Of a stretch of DNA of 64,000 nt, positions 36,551 to 46,231 are shown piece after piece. Source of the stretch: Billgrantia tianxiuensis (GTDB taxonomy: Bacteria; Pseudomonadota; Gammaproteobacteria; Pseudomonadales; Halomonadaceae); NCBI RefSeq assembly GCF_009834345.1, contig NZ_CP035042.1, forward strand, positions 4,278,001-4,342,000, given 5' to 3'. Numbering within the stretch: position 1 is the stretch's first letter; each line of letters begins with the position of its first letter. The notes under the pieces were generated by a model. The model was given only the letters and a program-made list of their open reading frames with translations. It was not told the origin of the DNA and did not search any database. A program made the translations under genes and the position numbers.

Positions 36551-37351
36551 ATGGCGACCCCTTGCGAGACGACCCGGGCCGCCATGACGGAACCCTTGAC
36601 CCTTCTACATCGGGACGACTACCTGGTGGCCGTGCACAAGCCGTCGGGATTGCTGGTCCACCGCTCCAAGCTGGCGCAAGGCGAGAGCGTCTTCCTGCTG
36701 CAGCGGCTACGCGACCAACTCGGCCAGCGTGTCTATCCGGTGCACCGCCTCGATCGCCCCACCTCGGGGGTGATGGTCTTTGCCCTGGATCCGTCCACCG
36801 CGGCTCGGCTGGGCGAGGCTTTCGCCCAGCGCCAGACGCGCAAGCGCTACCTGGCCGTGGTGCGCGGCATCGGTCCCGAACATGAGCGTCTCGACTACGC
36901 CCTGCGCGAGGAGGACGGCAGCCGGCCCAAGGCGGAGATGCCCGCGCTGGAAGCCATCACCGAGATCAGGCGGCTCGACAGCGTGGAGCTGCCGGTCCAA
37001 GTGGACCGCTACCCCACCAGCCGCTACTCGCTGATGGAGGTCCTGCCCATGACCGGACGGCGTCACCAGATTCGCCGCCATCTCTCGCGACGCGGCTACC
37101 CGATTATCGGCGACGCCAAGCATGGCAAGGGCAACCACAACCGCTTCTTCGCCGAGCGCCTGGATTGCCCGCGATTGCTGTTGGCCGCCGTGGGCCTGAG
37201 TTTCGAGCACCCGGTCGAGGGTTACCGGCTGGCCGTGAGCTGTTGTCTGGATAACGCCATGACGACGCTGTTCCAGCGCTTCGGCTGGGCCGGCCACCTG
37301 CCGGTCGCCTCGGCCCGCCGCCTCGAAGCCGCCATGCTGCCCATCACCTGA
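36551..37351 (+). CDS. truC: tRNA pseudouridine-65 synthase
   Basis: TruC converts U65 of some tRNAs to pseudouridine. The RluA-type core begins LLHRDDYLVAVHKPSGLLVH and carries the catalytic-aspartate motif VYPVHRLDRPTSGVMVF. MTGRRHQIRRHLSRRGYPI follows in the C-terminal half. The 266 residues fit TruC (about 260). A start at 36551 is supported by GGAGGG seven bases upstream. A second ATG at 36584 would begin directly at the conserved region and cannot be excluded. Confidence 0.92.
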   Translation: MATPCETTRAAMTEPLTLLHRDDYLVAVHKPSGLLVHRSKLAQGESVFLLQRLRDQLGQRVYPVHRLDRPTSGVMVFALDPSTAARLGEAFAQRQTRKRYLAVVRGIGPEHERLDYALREEDGSRPKAEMPALEAITEIRRLDSVELPVQVDRYPTSRYSLMEVLPMTGRRHQIRRHLSRRGYPIIGDAKHGKGNHNRFFAERLDCPRLLLAAVGLSFEHPVEGYRLAVSCCLDNAMTTLFQRFGWAGHLPVASARRLEAAMLPIT

Positions 37352-37382
37352 CACACCCGAGCCGGAGATCACCTACACTGCC

Positions 37383-38222
37383 ATGACTGTTTCGTCACAC
37401 CCACCGCACGCCGCACCGCCACCCCAGGACGACTACGATTTTCGCTTCGGTGGCATTCGGCGCCTCTACGGCACTCGCGCCCTCGAGCGCTTTCGTCGCG
37501 CCCATGTCGTGGTGGTAGGCGTGGGTGGCGTTGGCAGTTGGACGGTAGAGGCGCTGGCCCGTTCGGGCATTGGCCGGCTCACCCTGATCGATCTCGACGA
37601 TGTCTGCGTGTCGAACGTCAATCGTCAACTCCCGGCTCTCGACGGTACCATTGGCCGACCCAAGGTAGACGTACTCGCCGAGCGCTGCCGGGCGATCCAG
37701 CCGGGCATCGAGGTGGTGGCAGACACAGCCTTCGTCACCCCGACCAACCTGACCGAGCGCATCCCCGTGGATGCCGACTACGTGGTCGACGCCATCGACA
37801 GCGTGGTGGCCAAGGCCGCGCTGATCGCCTGGTGCCGGCGACGCAAGTTGCCCATCGTGGTGGCGGGTGCCGCCGGAGGCCAGACCGACCCCACACGCAT
37901 CAAGGTGGCGGATCTCGCGCGTACCGAGCACGACCCACTGCTGGCCAAGGTTCGAGCTCGCCTGCGTCGCGACTACGGCTTCTCGCGCAATCCCAAGCGT
38001 CGCTTCTCCGTGGAGTGCGTCTATTCTGACGAACAGTTGGTCTACCCGGGCTCGGATGGCGAAGTCTGCCTGCAAAAGCCCGGCAGCGGCGAGTCGACCC
38101 GGCTCGACTGCGCCTCCGGCGTAGGCGCGGCCACCTTCGTTACCGGCGGCTTCGGCTTCGTTGCCGCCTCGAGGGTGCTGGCACGCCTGGCCAAACGAGC
38201 TGCCCAGGATGGCAGCCAATAA
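37383..38222 (+). CDS. tcdA: tRNA threonylcarbamoyladenosine dehydratase
   Basis: TcdA (CsdL) uses ATP to cyclise t6A37 of tRNA to ct6A. It is an E1-like enzyme: the adenylation fold starts VVVVGVGGVGSWTVEALARS, with SNVNRQLPALDGTIG and the DAIDSVVAKAALI segment following. The 279-residue length is normal. The first about 20 residues are poorly conserved, so the start could be later. It belongs to the same modification pathway as tsaC in this window. It sits 31 bp after truC, a second tRNA-modification gene. Confidence 0.95.
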   Translation: MTVSSHPPHAAPPPQDDYDFRFGGIRRLYGTRALERFRRAHVVVVGVGGVGSWTVEALARSGIGRLTLIDLDDVCVSNVNRQLPALDGTIGRPKVDVLAERCRAIQPGIEVVADTAFVTPTNLTERIPVDADYVVDAIDSVVAKAALIAWCRRRKLPIVVAGAAGGQTDPTRIKVADLARTEHDPLLAKVRARLRRDYGFSRNPKRRFSVECVYSDEQLVYPGSDGEVCLQKPGSGESTRLDCASGVGAATFVTGGFGFVAASRVLARLAKRAAQDGSQ

Positions 38223-38254
38223 CGACAAGGACCCTTGAACTGGAGCCCAACGCA

Positions 38255-38479
38255 ATGACCCACCCCCTCCCCGTTCCCGGCATCTACAGCCATTACAAGG
38301 GCAACCGCTACGAGGTACTCGGTGTCGCTCATCACAGCGAAACCGAGGAGCCACTGGTGGTCTACCGCGCGCTGTACGGCGACTACGGCCTGTGGGTGCG
38401 ACCGCTGGCCATGTTCACCGAAACCGTGGAAGTGCGCGGCGAGCCGGTACCGCGTTTCGATCTCGAAAAGGCATTCTAG
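38255..38479 (+). CDS. DUF1653-domain small protein
   Basis: This 74-residue cytosolic protein matches the short DUF1653 family: PGIYSHYKGNRYEVLGVAHHS, seen here as GIYSHYKGNRYEVLGVA, then EEPLVVYRALYGDYGLWVRP and a phenylalanine-rich C-terminus. These are small beta-rich proteins common beside unrelated housekeeping genes. Their function is unknown. It follows tcdA by 32 bp and may share its transcript. Confidence 0.85.
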   Translation: MTHPLPVPGIYSHYKGNRYEVLGVAHHSETEEPLVVYRALYGDYGLWVRPLAMFTETVEVRGEPVPRFDLEKAF

Positions 38480-38507
38480 GCACAGGTGCCAGTCACAGAG
38501 GCTCTAT

Positions 38508-38533
38508 AAAAAACCGGCGCCCTCAGGCGCCGG
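38508..38533 (-). terminator. Rho-independent terminator of bfr
   Basis: Perfect stem CCGGCGCC/GGCGCCGG with loop CTCA, preceded on the plus strand by six A residues (38508-38513). On the minus strand this is a strong hairpin followed by a U tract, 23 bp after the bfr stop. Plus-strand transcription from the DUF1653 gene would meet the same hairpin without the U tract. Confidence 0.85.
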
Positions 38534-38556
38534 TGGCATGGCAAGCGGCCGCGACC

Positions 38557-39039
38557 TCACTCGTCGCCGGCTTCCTGCATCTGGCGCAGCATGTAGTTCT
38601 CGATGCCCACCTTGTCGATCAAGCCGAGTTCGGTCTCGATATGATCGATGTGTTCTTCCTCGTCGGCCAGGATCTCACGGAACAGATCGCGTGAGACGTA
38701 ATCCTTGACCTTCTCGCAGTAGGCGATGGCCTCGATGTAGCCCTCGCGTCCTTCATGCTCGATCTTGAGATCGCACTCGAGCATTTCGCGCACGTTCTCG
38801 CCGATGTGCAGCTTGCCGAGATCCTGAAGGTTGGGTATGCCCTCGAGAAACAAAATGCGCTCGATCAGCTTGTCGGCATGCTTCATTTCGTCGATGGATT
38901 CGTCGTACTCCCACTTGGCCAGCGCCTTGAGGCCCCAGTCCTTGTACATCTTGGCATGCAGGAAGTACTGGTTGATCGCCACGAGCTCATTGCCGAGGGC
39001 CTTGTTGAGGTGCTCGATGACCTTGGCATCGCCTTTCAT
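38557..39039 (-). CDS. bfr: Bacterioferritin
   Basis: Bfr stores iron in a haem-containing 24-subunit shell. The 160-residue protein has the four-helix ferritin fold with ferroxidase ligands around E18 ([14 protein letters not shown]), [15 protein letters not shown], and [13 protein letters not shown]. The haem-ligand methionine region fits [10 protein letters not shown] nearby in helix B. The start [16 protein letters not shown] is canonical, and the longer frame upstream lacks similarity. The paired ferredoxin gene bfd, needed to release iron, lies upstream on the same strand after a terminator. Confidence 0.96.
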   Translation of the reverse strand: MKGDAKVIEHLNKALGNELVAINQYFLHAKMYKDWGLKALAKWEYDESIDEMKHADKLIERILFLEGIPNLQDLGKLHIGENVREMLECDLKIEHEGREGYIEAIAYCEKVKDYVSRDLFREILADEEEHIDHIETELGLIDKVGIENYMLRQMQEAGDE

Positions 39040-39142
39040 TGACTGTCTCCCCTGTCTCGTCGGTCTCTCGTCGACCTTGGGCCTTGCCTTGCCGTAACTT
39101 ACGCTTGGTGGAATATTGTAGATAGTATTAGCCCAAAGAAAC

Positions 39143-39173
39143 AAAAAATCCAACCGGGACAGTCGGTTGGATT
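39143..39173 (-). terminator. Rho-independent terminator of bfd
   Basis: Perfect 10-bp arms AATCCAACCG (39147-39156) and CGGTTGGATT (39164-39173) around the loop GGACAGT. The plus strand has a run of A residues at 39143-39148, which is a U tract for minus-strand transcripts. It lies 58 bp after the bfd stop and separates bfd from bfr. Confidence 0.85.
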
Positions 39174-39230
39174 AATGGCAACAAGAATGAGAGAGATTGG
39201 CAGTGGTGAGTCAGTGACAGGCACCAAATG

Positions 39231-39437
39231 CTATACGGCGTAGGCCAGGTCACAGGCCGAGGCCATGACTTCGGCCTTGATCGCTTCGCGAGTGATGGTC
39301 TTGCCGACACAGGCGCACTTGCCGCACTGGGTACCGCAGCCGGTCTCCTGCTGCACTTCCCGCCAGCTACGCGCACCGCTCTCCACGCTCTCGCGGATCT
39401 TACGGTCCGATACGCCCTTGCAAAGACATACATACAT
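39231..39437 (-). CDS. bfd: Bacterioferritin-associated ferredoxin
   Basis: Bfd carries a [2Fe-2S] cluster and reduces the ferric core of bacterioferritin to release iron. All four cluster cysteines are present as CLC near the N-terminus and CGTQCGKC near residue 34. The start MYVCLCKGVSD at 39437 is the family standard; GAGGTG lies about six bases upstream, and an ATG two codons earlier would be too close to it. A Fur-like box lies just upstream. The gene would be induced by iron shortage, opposite to storage by bfr. Confidence 0.95.
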   Translation of the reverse strand: MYVCLCKGVSDRKIRESVESGARSWREVQQETGCGTQCGKCACVGKTITREAIKAEVMASACDLAYAV

Positions 39438-39469
39438 CGACATCACCTCGCTGTGCTTACGATAGTTAA

Positions 39470-39484
39470 TGTAAATGATTCGCA
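39470..39484 (-). promoter_or_regulatory. Fur box upstream of bfd
   Basis: On the minus strand the sequence TGCGAATCATTTACA matches the 7-1-7 Fur consensus TGATAATNATTATCA at about 10-11 of 14 defined positions. It lies 33 bp before the bfd start, where repressor binding would block the promoter. bfd is a known Fur target in other proteobacteria. Confidence 0.6.
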
Positions 39485-39526
39485 TAGCCTATCGCAAGAG
39501 GTGAAGCGACTATTTTTTGATCAGGA

Positions 39527-40012
39527 TCATTTCCGTCCGCGTTTCGCCTTGGGCAACACCACCACGCGCGTTCCCGAGACGATATCCGGCCAGCTGCGGC
39601 GCTCGGTGTCGAACAGCACCCAGAGATAACCGAGGCCAAAGGCGGCCAGCGACAGCCAGGCCACCACATAGCGCACCAGGCTCTGCGCCAGCGTGATCGA
39701 ATGACCGTCGCGGGTTTGCACGCGCAGGCGCCAGGCCTGCATGCCCAGCGTCATGCCGCCCCGCATCCAGGAGAAAGCGAAGAACAGAAAGGCGCCCACC
39801 AGCAGCAGCAACTGCAGCGTAAGACGCTGCGGCGTTCCCGCCCCAACCTCCTCGGCGCCCATGCCCAGCACGTAGCGCACGAATGCCACGTGCAGCACGG
39901 TAATCAGAATCCAGATCGCCGCCACCAGAAAGGCATCATAGAGCATGGCGCCCAAGCGACGGGCGAGGCCGGCAGGCCACACATCGTCGAGTTGATCGAA
40001 ACGTCGTTGCAT
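39527..40012 (-). CDS. RDD-family membrane protein
   Basis: The 161-residue protein has the RDD-domain plan: an N-terminal arginine (PAGLARRLGAMLYDAF with the conserved RR and D), three or four membrane segments, and a conserved WRLRVQTRDG segment after GMQAW. The family is widespread and mostly uncharacterised; some members have been linked to sodium or proton exchange in halophiles. It is 72 bp downstream of lptG and may share the transcript. No role can be assigned. Confidence 0.85.
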   Translation of the reverse strand: MQRRFDQLDDVWPAGLARRLGAMLYDAFLVAAIWILITVLHVAFVRYVLGMGAEEVGAGTPQRLTLQLLLLVGAFLFFAFSWMRGGMTLGMQAWRLRVQTRDGHSITLAQSLVRYVVAWLSLAAFGLGYLWVLFDTERRSWPDIVSGTRVVVLPKAKRGRK

Positions 40013-40084
40013 TGCTATCTCTTCCTAGCACGCCTTTCGGTCGATCCGAAAGACGCAGGTGCCATCCACTGCGCCACGCCGTTG

Positions 40085-41149
40085 TCAGCCGGTGCGGCGC
40101 AGCAGGTAAAGTCCCAGTGCCGCGCTGAGCAGGGTCGGCGCCAGCACCGCCCAGACAGGGGAGAAACCAAACACCGTCGAGGCCGGTGCCAGAAGGTCCT
40201 GCAGGTACTTGAACGACAGCCCGACGACCACCCCGTAAAACACCCGCGTGCCCGCCGCCACGGTGCGCAGCGGGCCGAACACGAACGAAGCCGCCACCAG
40301 GACCAGCGAGGCCATGGTCAATGGCATCAGCATCTTCTGCCAGAAGTAGAGCAGTGGCTGGGTCGCCTGCAGCCCCTGGCTGTGCAGGAAGCGTGCATAG
40401 GCCCACAGCTCACTGGGGGCCTGGCTGTTGATCGGCAGCAGCAAACGATTGAGTTGGGCAGGCGTCAGGTTGGTCTGCCACGGCTGCTCGGCAAGACGCT
40501 CAGCCTCGGTGCGGTCATCGAAGAAGCGGGTGGTGGCCACTTCCTCCATCATCCAGTCGCCGTCGCGCCACACGGCACGCTCCGCCGTGGTAGCCTCGCG
40601 CAGCTCACGCCCCTCGAAGCGGTAGCGGGTCAGGTCGAGTACGGTGTCGTCGGCACGAATGGCGCCGAAGCGGTAGACGCTGTCGCCCTCCCGCTGCCAG
40701 CCTCCATGCTGAACCAGCACCGCTCCCTCACCCTGCATCTGCTCCAGACGCCAAGCGCTGGCGAACTGCTCGGTGCGCGGGCTGACGTATTCAGCGATCA
40801 GCAGCACCACCGCCACCACCAGGATGATGGGCTTCATCACCCCCCATAGAATGCGCGTCAGCGAGCGCCCCGCGGCACGCATCACCGTCAGCTCGTTGCT
40901 CGAGGCCATGCTGCCCAGGCCGATCAGTGCCCCGATCAACACCGCCACCGGGGCGTACTGGTAGAAGCGCCAGGGCAGGCGCATCAACAGGTAGAGCAGC
41001 ACCTGGAAGGCGCCGTACCCCCCCTCCACGTCGTCGAGGTCGTTGATATACGAAATCACCAGGTCGAGGCCGAGCAGCACCACCTGGACGACGATGATCG
41101 CGCCCAGCACGTTGCGAGCGATATAGCGATCGAGACGATCCGTCAGCAT
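40085..41149 (-). CDS. lptG: Lipopolysaccharide export permease LptG
   Basis: LptG is one of the two inner-membrane permease subunits of LptB2FG, which extracts LPS from the inner membrane for delivery through LptC-LptA-LptDE. The 354-residue protein begins LTDRLDRYIARNVLGAII with the first membrane helices, has the periplasmic jellyroll domain in the middle, and ends with three membrane helices. The start overlaps the lptF stop (TGATG), so the subunits are translated together. The ATPase gene lptB is not in the window. Confidence 0.94.
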   Translation of the reverse strand: MLTDRLDRYIARNVLGAIIVVQVVLLGLDLVISYINDLDDVEGGYGAFQVLLYLLMRLPWRFYQYAPVAVLIGALIGLGSMASSNELTVMRAAGRSLTRILWGVMKPIILVVAVVLLIAEYVSPRTEQFASAWRLEQMQGEGAVLVQHGGWQREGDSVYRFGAIRADDTVLDLTRYRFEGRELREATTAERAVWRDGDWMMEEVATTRFFDDRTEAERLAEQPWQTNLTPAQLNRLLLPINSQAPSELWAYARFLHSQGLQATQPLLYFWQKMLMPLTMASLVLVAASFVFGPLRTVAAGTRVFYGVVVGLSFKYLQDLLAPASTVFGFSPVWAVLAPTLLSAALGLYLLRRTG

Positions 41150-42227
41150 CAACGCATCCCCCTGCGCTGGTTGTGCATCAGCAGGCCCAGGCCCAGTGCC
41201 AGGAACAGAAGATGAATCGGCCACATGCCGATCGCCGCCGGCAGCGCCCGCGACCGATGGCATCCAGCGCAGCGAGCAGCAGGCTGAGATAGCACACATG
41301 CAGGAAGATGGCCGGCAACAGCTTGGCGAAACGCCCCTGACGCGGATTGACTCGTGAGAGCGGCATCGCCAGCAGGGTCAGGATGAAGACCATCACCGGC
41401 AGCGAGAGACGCCACTGCAGTTGGGCGCGGGCACGGTCGGAGTCGTCGTACAGCAAGTCACCGGTAGTGGCATATTCCGCCGACTCCAGCTCGCGCCTCT
41501 CACCGCCTAGCGAGAGCCGCACGGCATAGGTATCGAACTCCAGGCGCTCGGCTTCGAAACGCCCCGGATCGACGCTGTAACGTTCACCGTCGGCCAGCAC
41601 CAGGAAACGGCTTCCGGTTTCGGGATCAACGGTCTGATAGCCGCTGCCGGCACGCGTCACGGCGGTTTCCGGAGTACCGTCGCGGCGCCGCTGGCGCTCG
41701 CTGATGAACACCTCGACCATGCGGCTGCCGTCGTCGCTGAAGGCCTCGGTATAAGCGGTACGGCCACCGCCGAAGTCCTGAAAGCGTCCTGGCGCCAGAG
41801 CGGTGAAGTCGAGCTGGCTGCGCTGCTCCTCGAGCATCACCGCATTGTGCAGAGCACCCGCCGGCGTCAGCCACAGGCTGCACAGCCCCACCAGCACTGC
41901 CACCAGGGTGGCCGGCACCAGGCTGACCTGCAGCAAGCGCACGGGGCTGATACCGCAGGCCACCAGCACGGTGATCTCGCTGTTCAGGTAAAGCTGTCCA
42001 TAGGCCAGTAGAATTCCGAGGAAGAAGGCCAACGGCAGAATCAGCTCGAGAAAGCCGGGCAGGTGGTAGAGCATCAGGTTGCCGAGGATGGTGGCGGGAA
42101 TGTCGCCCTCCGCGGCATCGGTGAAATAGCGGATGAACCGGCTGCCCATGATGACCAGCAACAGCACGCCGGCAACGGCGGCCATGGTGAGCAGGATTTC
42201 ACGGGCCAGGTAACGAAAAATGATCAT
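41149..42227 (-). CDS. lptF: Lipopolysaccharide export permease LptF (frame broken once)
   Basis: LptF is the partner of LptG. The start MIIFRYLAREILLTMAAVAG and segments GDIPATILGNLMLYHLP, LNSEITVLVACGISP and MPLSRVNPRQGRFAKLLPA are characteristic. The frame breaks in a C run at 41247-41249; adding one base turns AIGRGRC into AIGRGALPAAIGMWPIHLL and leads to the stop that overlaps lptG. The repaired length is 359 residues, as expected. Because LptF is essential in most Gram-negative bacteria, a real frameshift is unlikely. Confidence 0.92.
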
Positions 42228-42344
42228 GCAGCGGTCTTCCATGCAATGGCGCCATGCCTTGAGTACACTTGGGTGATTCGGCAGTGGCCTGGAGCCGTGC
42301 CGGCATTATCCAGAATCCCCCATCGCTTGTCTTGTGGAGTCACC

Positions 42345-43865
<1,521 letters not shown>

Positions 43866-43874
43866 CACCGCCAA

Positions 43875-43940
43875 GGTTGCCATCCTCTTCGGCAACCGTT
43901 ACATCTGACGCAACAAGCCTCGGGCCGCCGGGTCCGAGGC
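43875..43940 (+). terminator. Two hairpins after pepA
   Basis: First hairpin: GGTTGCC (43875-43881) with GGCAACC (43891-43897). Second: GCCTCGG (43917-43923) with CCGAGGC (43934-43940). Neither has a clear T tract. They may end or stabilise the pepA message before ilvE. Confidence 0.4.
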
Positions 43941-43995
43941 GCACGAGAAGCCCAAGAAAACGCCGGAATCCCGGCATAGCGGAGACCCTTTTGCC

Positions 43996-45093
43996 GTGCC
44001 CAACGCAACCTTCGAGACACTGCCAAGCGCCATGCCCACGGCAGCCAACATTCGCGACGACATCCTCGCCAACCCCGGTTTCGGCCGCTACTTCAGCGAC
44101 CACATGGCCCACGTGCGCTGGACGGCCGAGGCCGGCTGGCATGGCCACGAAGTGCGCCCCTACGGCCCGTTGACCCTAGACCCGGCGGCGGCCGTGCTGC
44201 ACTACGGCCAGGAAATCTTCGAGGGCATCAAGGCCTACCGCCACGCCGACGGCTCGGTGTGGTCGTTCCGCCCGGAGAAGAATGCCGAGCGCTTCCGCCG
44301 CAGCGCCCGTCGTCTGGCGCTGCCCGAACTCAGCAACGAAGACTTCGTCGGCTCGCTCAAGGCGCTGCTCGCCCAGGACCACGCCTGGGTGCCGACGCCC
44401 CGCAACGAGGCCGATGAATCGAGCCTCTACCTGCGCCCGTTCATGATCGCCAGCGAGAAGTTCCTCGGCGTGCGTCCGGCCCAGGAGGTCGACTACTACG
44501 TGATCGCCTCCCCCGCTGGCGCCTACTTCAAGGGCGGCATCGCCCCGGTGTCGATCTGGCTCTCCTCGCACTACAAGCGCGCCGCCCCCGGCGGCACCGG
44601 CTTCGCCAAGTGCGGCGGCAACTACGCCGCCTCGCTGGCTGCCCAGAAGGAAGCCGAAAAACACGGCTGCAGCCAGGTCGCCTTCCTCGACGCCGCCGAG
44701 AACAAGTGGGTCGAGGAGCTGGGCGGCATGAATCTGTTCTTCGTCTACAAGGACGGCCGCCTGGTCACCCCGCGCCTGACCGACACCATCCTCGAGGGCG
44801 TGACCCGCGACTCGGTGCTCACCCTCGGCCGCGACGAAGGCTTCACCCCGGAGGAGCGCGCCATCAGCATCGACGAGTGGCGCGACGGCGTGGCTTCCGG
44901 CGATATCGCCGAAGTCTTCGCCTGCGGCACCGCCGCGGTGATCACCCCGGTGGGCCAGCTAGTCACCGAGGACGGCACCATCCAGATGCCCGACGCCGGC
45001 AACGAGATCGCCAAGCGCCTGCGCGGCAAGCTGCTCGATCTGCAGTACGGCCGGGCCGAAGACAAGCATGGCTGGTTGACCAAGCTGATCTAA
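43996..45093 (+). CDS. ilvE: Branched-chain amino-acid aminotransferase
   Basis: The 365-residue PLP enzyme moves the amino group between glutamate and leucine, isoleucine or valine. It is the longer, eukaryote-like BCAT form, with EIFEGIKAYRHADGSVWSF, the PLP-lysine segment GFAKCGGNYAASLAAQKEA, and AFLDAAENKWVEELGGMNLFF. The start is GTG at 43996 with GGAG 11 bases upstream. A TTG at 43991 is out of frame, and ATG at 44032 would trim 12 residues. It is followed by repeat element R1. Confidence 0.93.
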   Translation: MPNATFETLPSAMPTAANIRDDILANPGFGRYFSDHMAHVRWTAEAGWHGHEVRPYGPLTLDPAAAVLHYGQEIFEGIKAYRHADGSVWSFRPEKNAERFRRSARRLALPELSNEDFVGSLKALLAQDHAWVPTPRNEADESSLYLRPFMIASEKFLGVRPAQEVDYYVIASPAGAYFKGGIAPVSIWLSSHYKRAAPGGTGFAKCGGNYAASLAAQKEAEKHGCSQVAFLDAAENKWVEELGGMNLFFVYKDGRLVTPRLTDTILEGVTRDSVLTLGRDEGFTPEERAISIDEWRDGVASGDIAEVFACGTAAVITPVGQLVTEDGTIQMPDAGNEIAKRLRGKLLDLQYGRAEDKHGWLTKLI

Positions 45094-45257
45094 CAAGGAT
45101 TCCCTGCTGCGCTCGAGATCCTGGCCGCCGGCGGTGCTCACGATCCTCATTGAGCAACAGTCAACTCCGGTCGCTCCGCTCCGGCGGCGGCCAGCCTCTC
45201 ATCGCTCGCGACGGGAATCCACGCTTCGTTAATGACATTTGAGTCTGCTACCTAGAC

Positions 45258-45371
45258 GAGGGGCGTCGGGGACAGGGTGAAGAGGAGGTCTTTTGCCATG
45301 GATGGCAAAAGTAGCGCCCAGGGATGGGTTCACAGCGCCTCCTCGTAACCCTGTCGCCGACAAAGCCCCTC
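45258..45371 (+). repeat. Palindromic repeat R1 upstream of holC
   Basis: A 114-bp imperfect palindrome filling most of the 300-bp gap between ilvE and holC. Nested arms are GAGGGGC/GCCCCTC, GACAGGGT/ACCCTGTC and GAGGAGG/CCTCCTC. A central TTTTGCCATGGATGGCAAAA block (45290-45309) is followed by the conserved right half GTAGCGCCCAGGGATGGG. The same core recurs in R2. Nothing else was seen between 45094 and 45395; the remainder is unremarkable. It ends 24 bp before the holC ATG. Confidence 0.75.
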
Positions 45372-45395
45372 TGCCACCGAGGTCAGAGAGTCCAC

Positions 45396-45835
45396 ATGAC
45401 CCAGGTCGACTTCTACATTTTGCCTGATACAACCCTCGAGGCACGGCTCGACTTCGCCTGCCGGCTGGCCGAGACCATCGCCGGCAAGGGCTACCGGCTG
45501 CACCTGCACGCCGAGGACGAGGCCATGGCCAGTGATCTCGACGAGCGGCTGTGGACCTTCCGCCCCGAGGCCTACCTGCCCCACGCCCTGCTCGGCAGCG
45601 AGATGGCCGAGAGCGTGGCGGTGACCATCGGCTGGGAGCAGCCGCCCGAGCCGAGTGCCGAAGCACCCATGGCGCTGCTCAACCTCGACCCGGGCATCCC
45701 GAGTGGTTCTCGCGTTTCGAGCGGGTCGCCGAGATCATCAACCAGCATCAGCAGGTGCTCGTCGCCAAGCGCGAGTGCTGGCAGACCTACAAGCAGCGCG
45801 GCTATCCCGTGAAAGCGCATCAGCTACGCGGCTGA
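45396..45835 (+). CDS. holC: DNA polymerase III chi subunit (frame broken once)
   Basis: HolC links the clamp loader to single-strand binding protein at the replication fork. The N-terminal part MTQVDFYILPD reads normally to LLNLDPGIP; the frame then breaks at 45699-45701. Adding one base restores EWFSRFERVAEIINQHQQV and the C-terminal KRECWQTYKQRGYPV. The repaired 146 residues match the usual length. In many gammaproteobacteria the order is pepA-holC-valS; here ilvE is inserted between pepA and holC. Confidence 0.9.
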
Positions 45836-45853
45836 GCCCCAAGGCACCAAAGC

Positions 45854-46076
45854 GAGGGGCGCCGAGGTGAGGGGCGCCGAGGTGAGGGGCGCCGGGGGCA
45901 GGCCGAAGAGGAGGTCTTTTGCCATGGGTGAGGAGCACTGCTCCGAACGGGCTGGCCATGGATGGCCAGCCCCGGTCCTGCGAGTGGAGCAGGATGCGAG
46001 AGCGAAGCAGGGCAAAAGTAGCGCCCAGGGATGGGTTCACAGCGCCTCCTCGCAGGCCTGCCCCCGGATCAGCCCC
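45854..46076 (+). repeat. Palindromic repeat R2 between holC and valS
   Basis: A longer relative of R1. It starts with three tandem GAGGGGCGCCGAGGT-like units, then has outer arms GGGCAGGCC/GGCCTGCCC, inner arms GAGGAGG/CCTCCTC, and the shared core. About 80 bp are inserted in the core, carrying another palindrome GGGCTGGCCAT/ATGGCCAGCCC. The outer arms differ from R1 on both sides yet still pair. It fills most of the 397-bp gap before valS. Confidence 0.75.
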
Positions 46077-46139
46077 GACTCCGTGCAGCTTCGCTGGGAA
46101 TGGCCACTTGGTTGGCTGACGCCAAGCGCCCCATCGCGC

Positions 46140-46145
46140 TATAAT
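46140..46145 (+). promoter_or_regulatory. Likely -10 box of valS
   Basis: A perfect TATAAT lies 87 bp before the valS ATG, just past R2. The -35 region is poor (CTGACG-like at 46116-46121, 18-bp spacing). It is the best sigma-70 match in the gap. Confidence 0.5.
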
Positions 46146-46231
46146 CGAGCCCATTTTTCGCACGCTTTCGATGACTTCCCGCCGCCCGGCCCACGACCCG
46201 GCGGCGATCATTTCTGGACCCGGAACGCCCC

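Noticed and set aside
45738..46211. Open frames across R2 (also 45229-45666 across R1)
   Set aside because: Their shared peptide stretches come from the palindromic repeat, and they overlap holC antisense.
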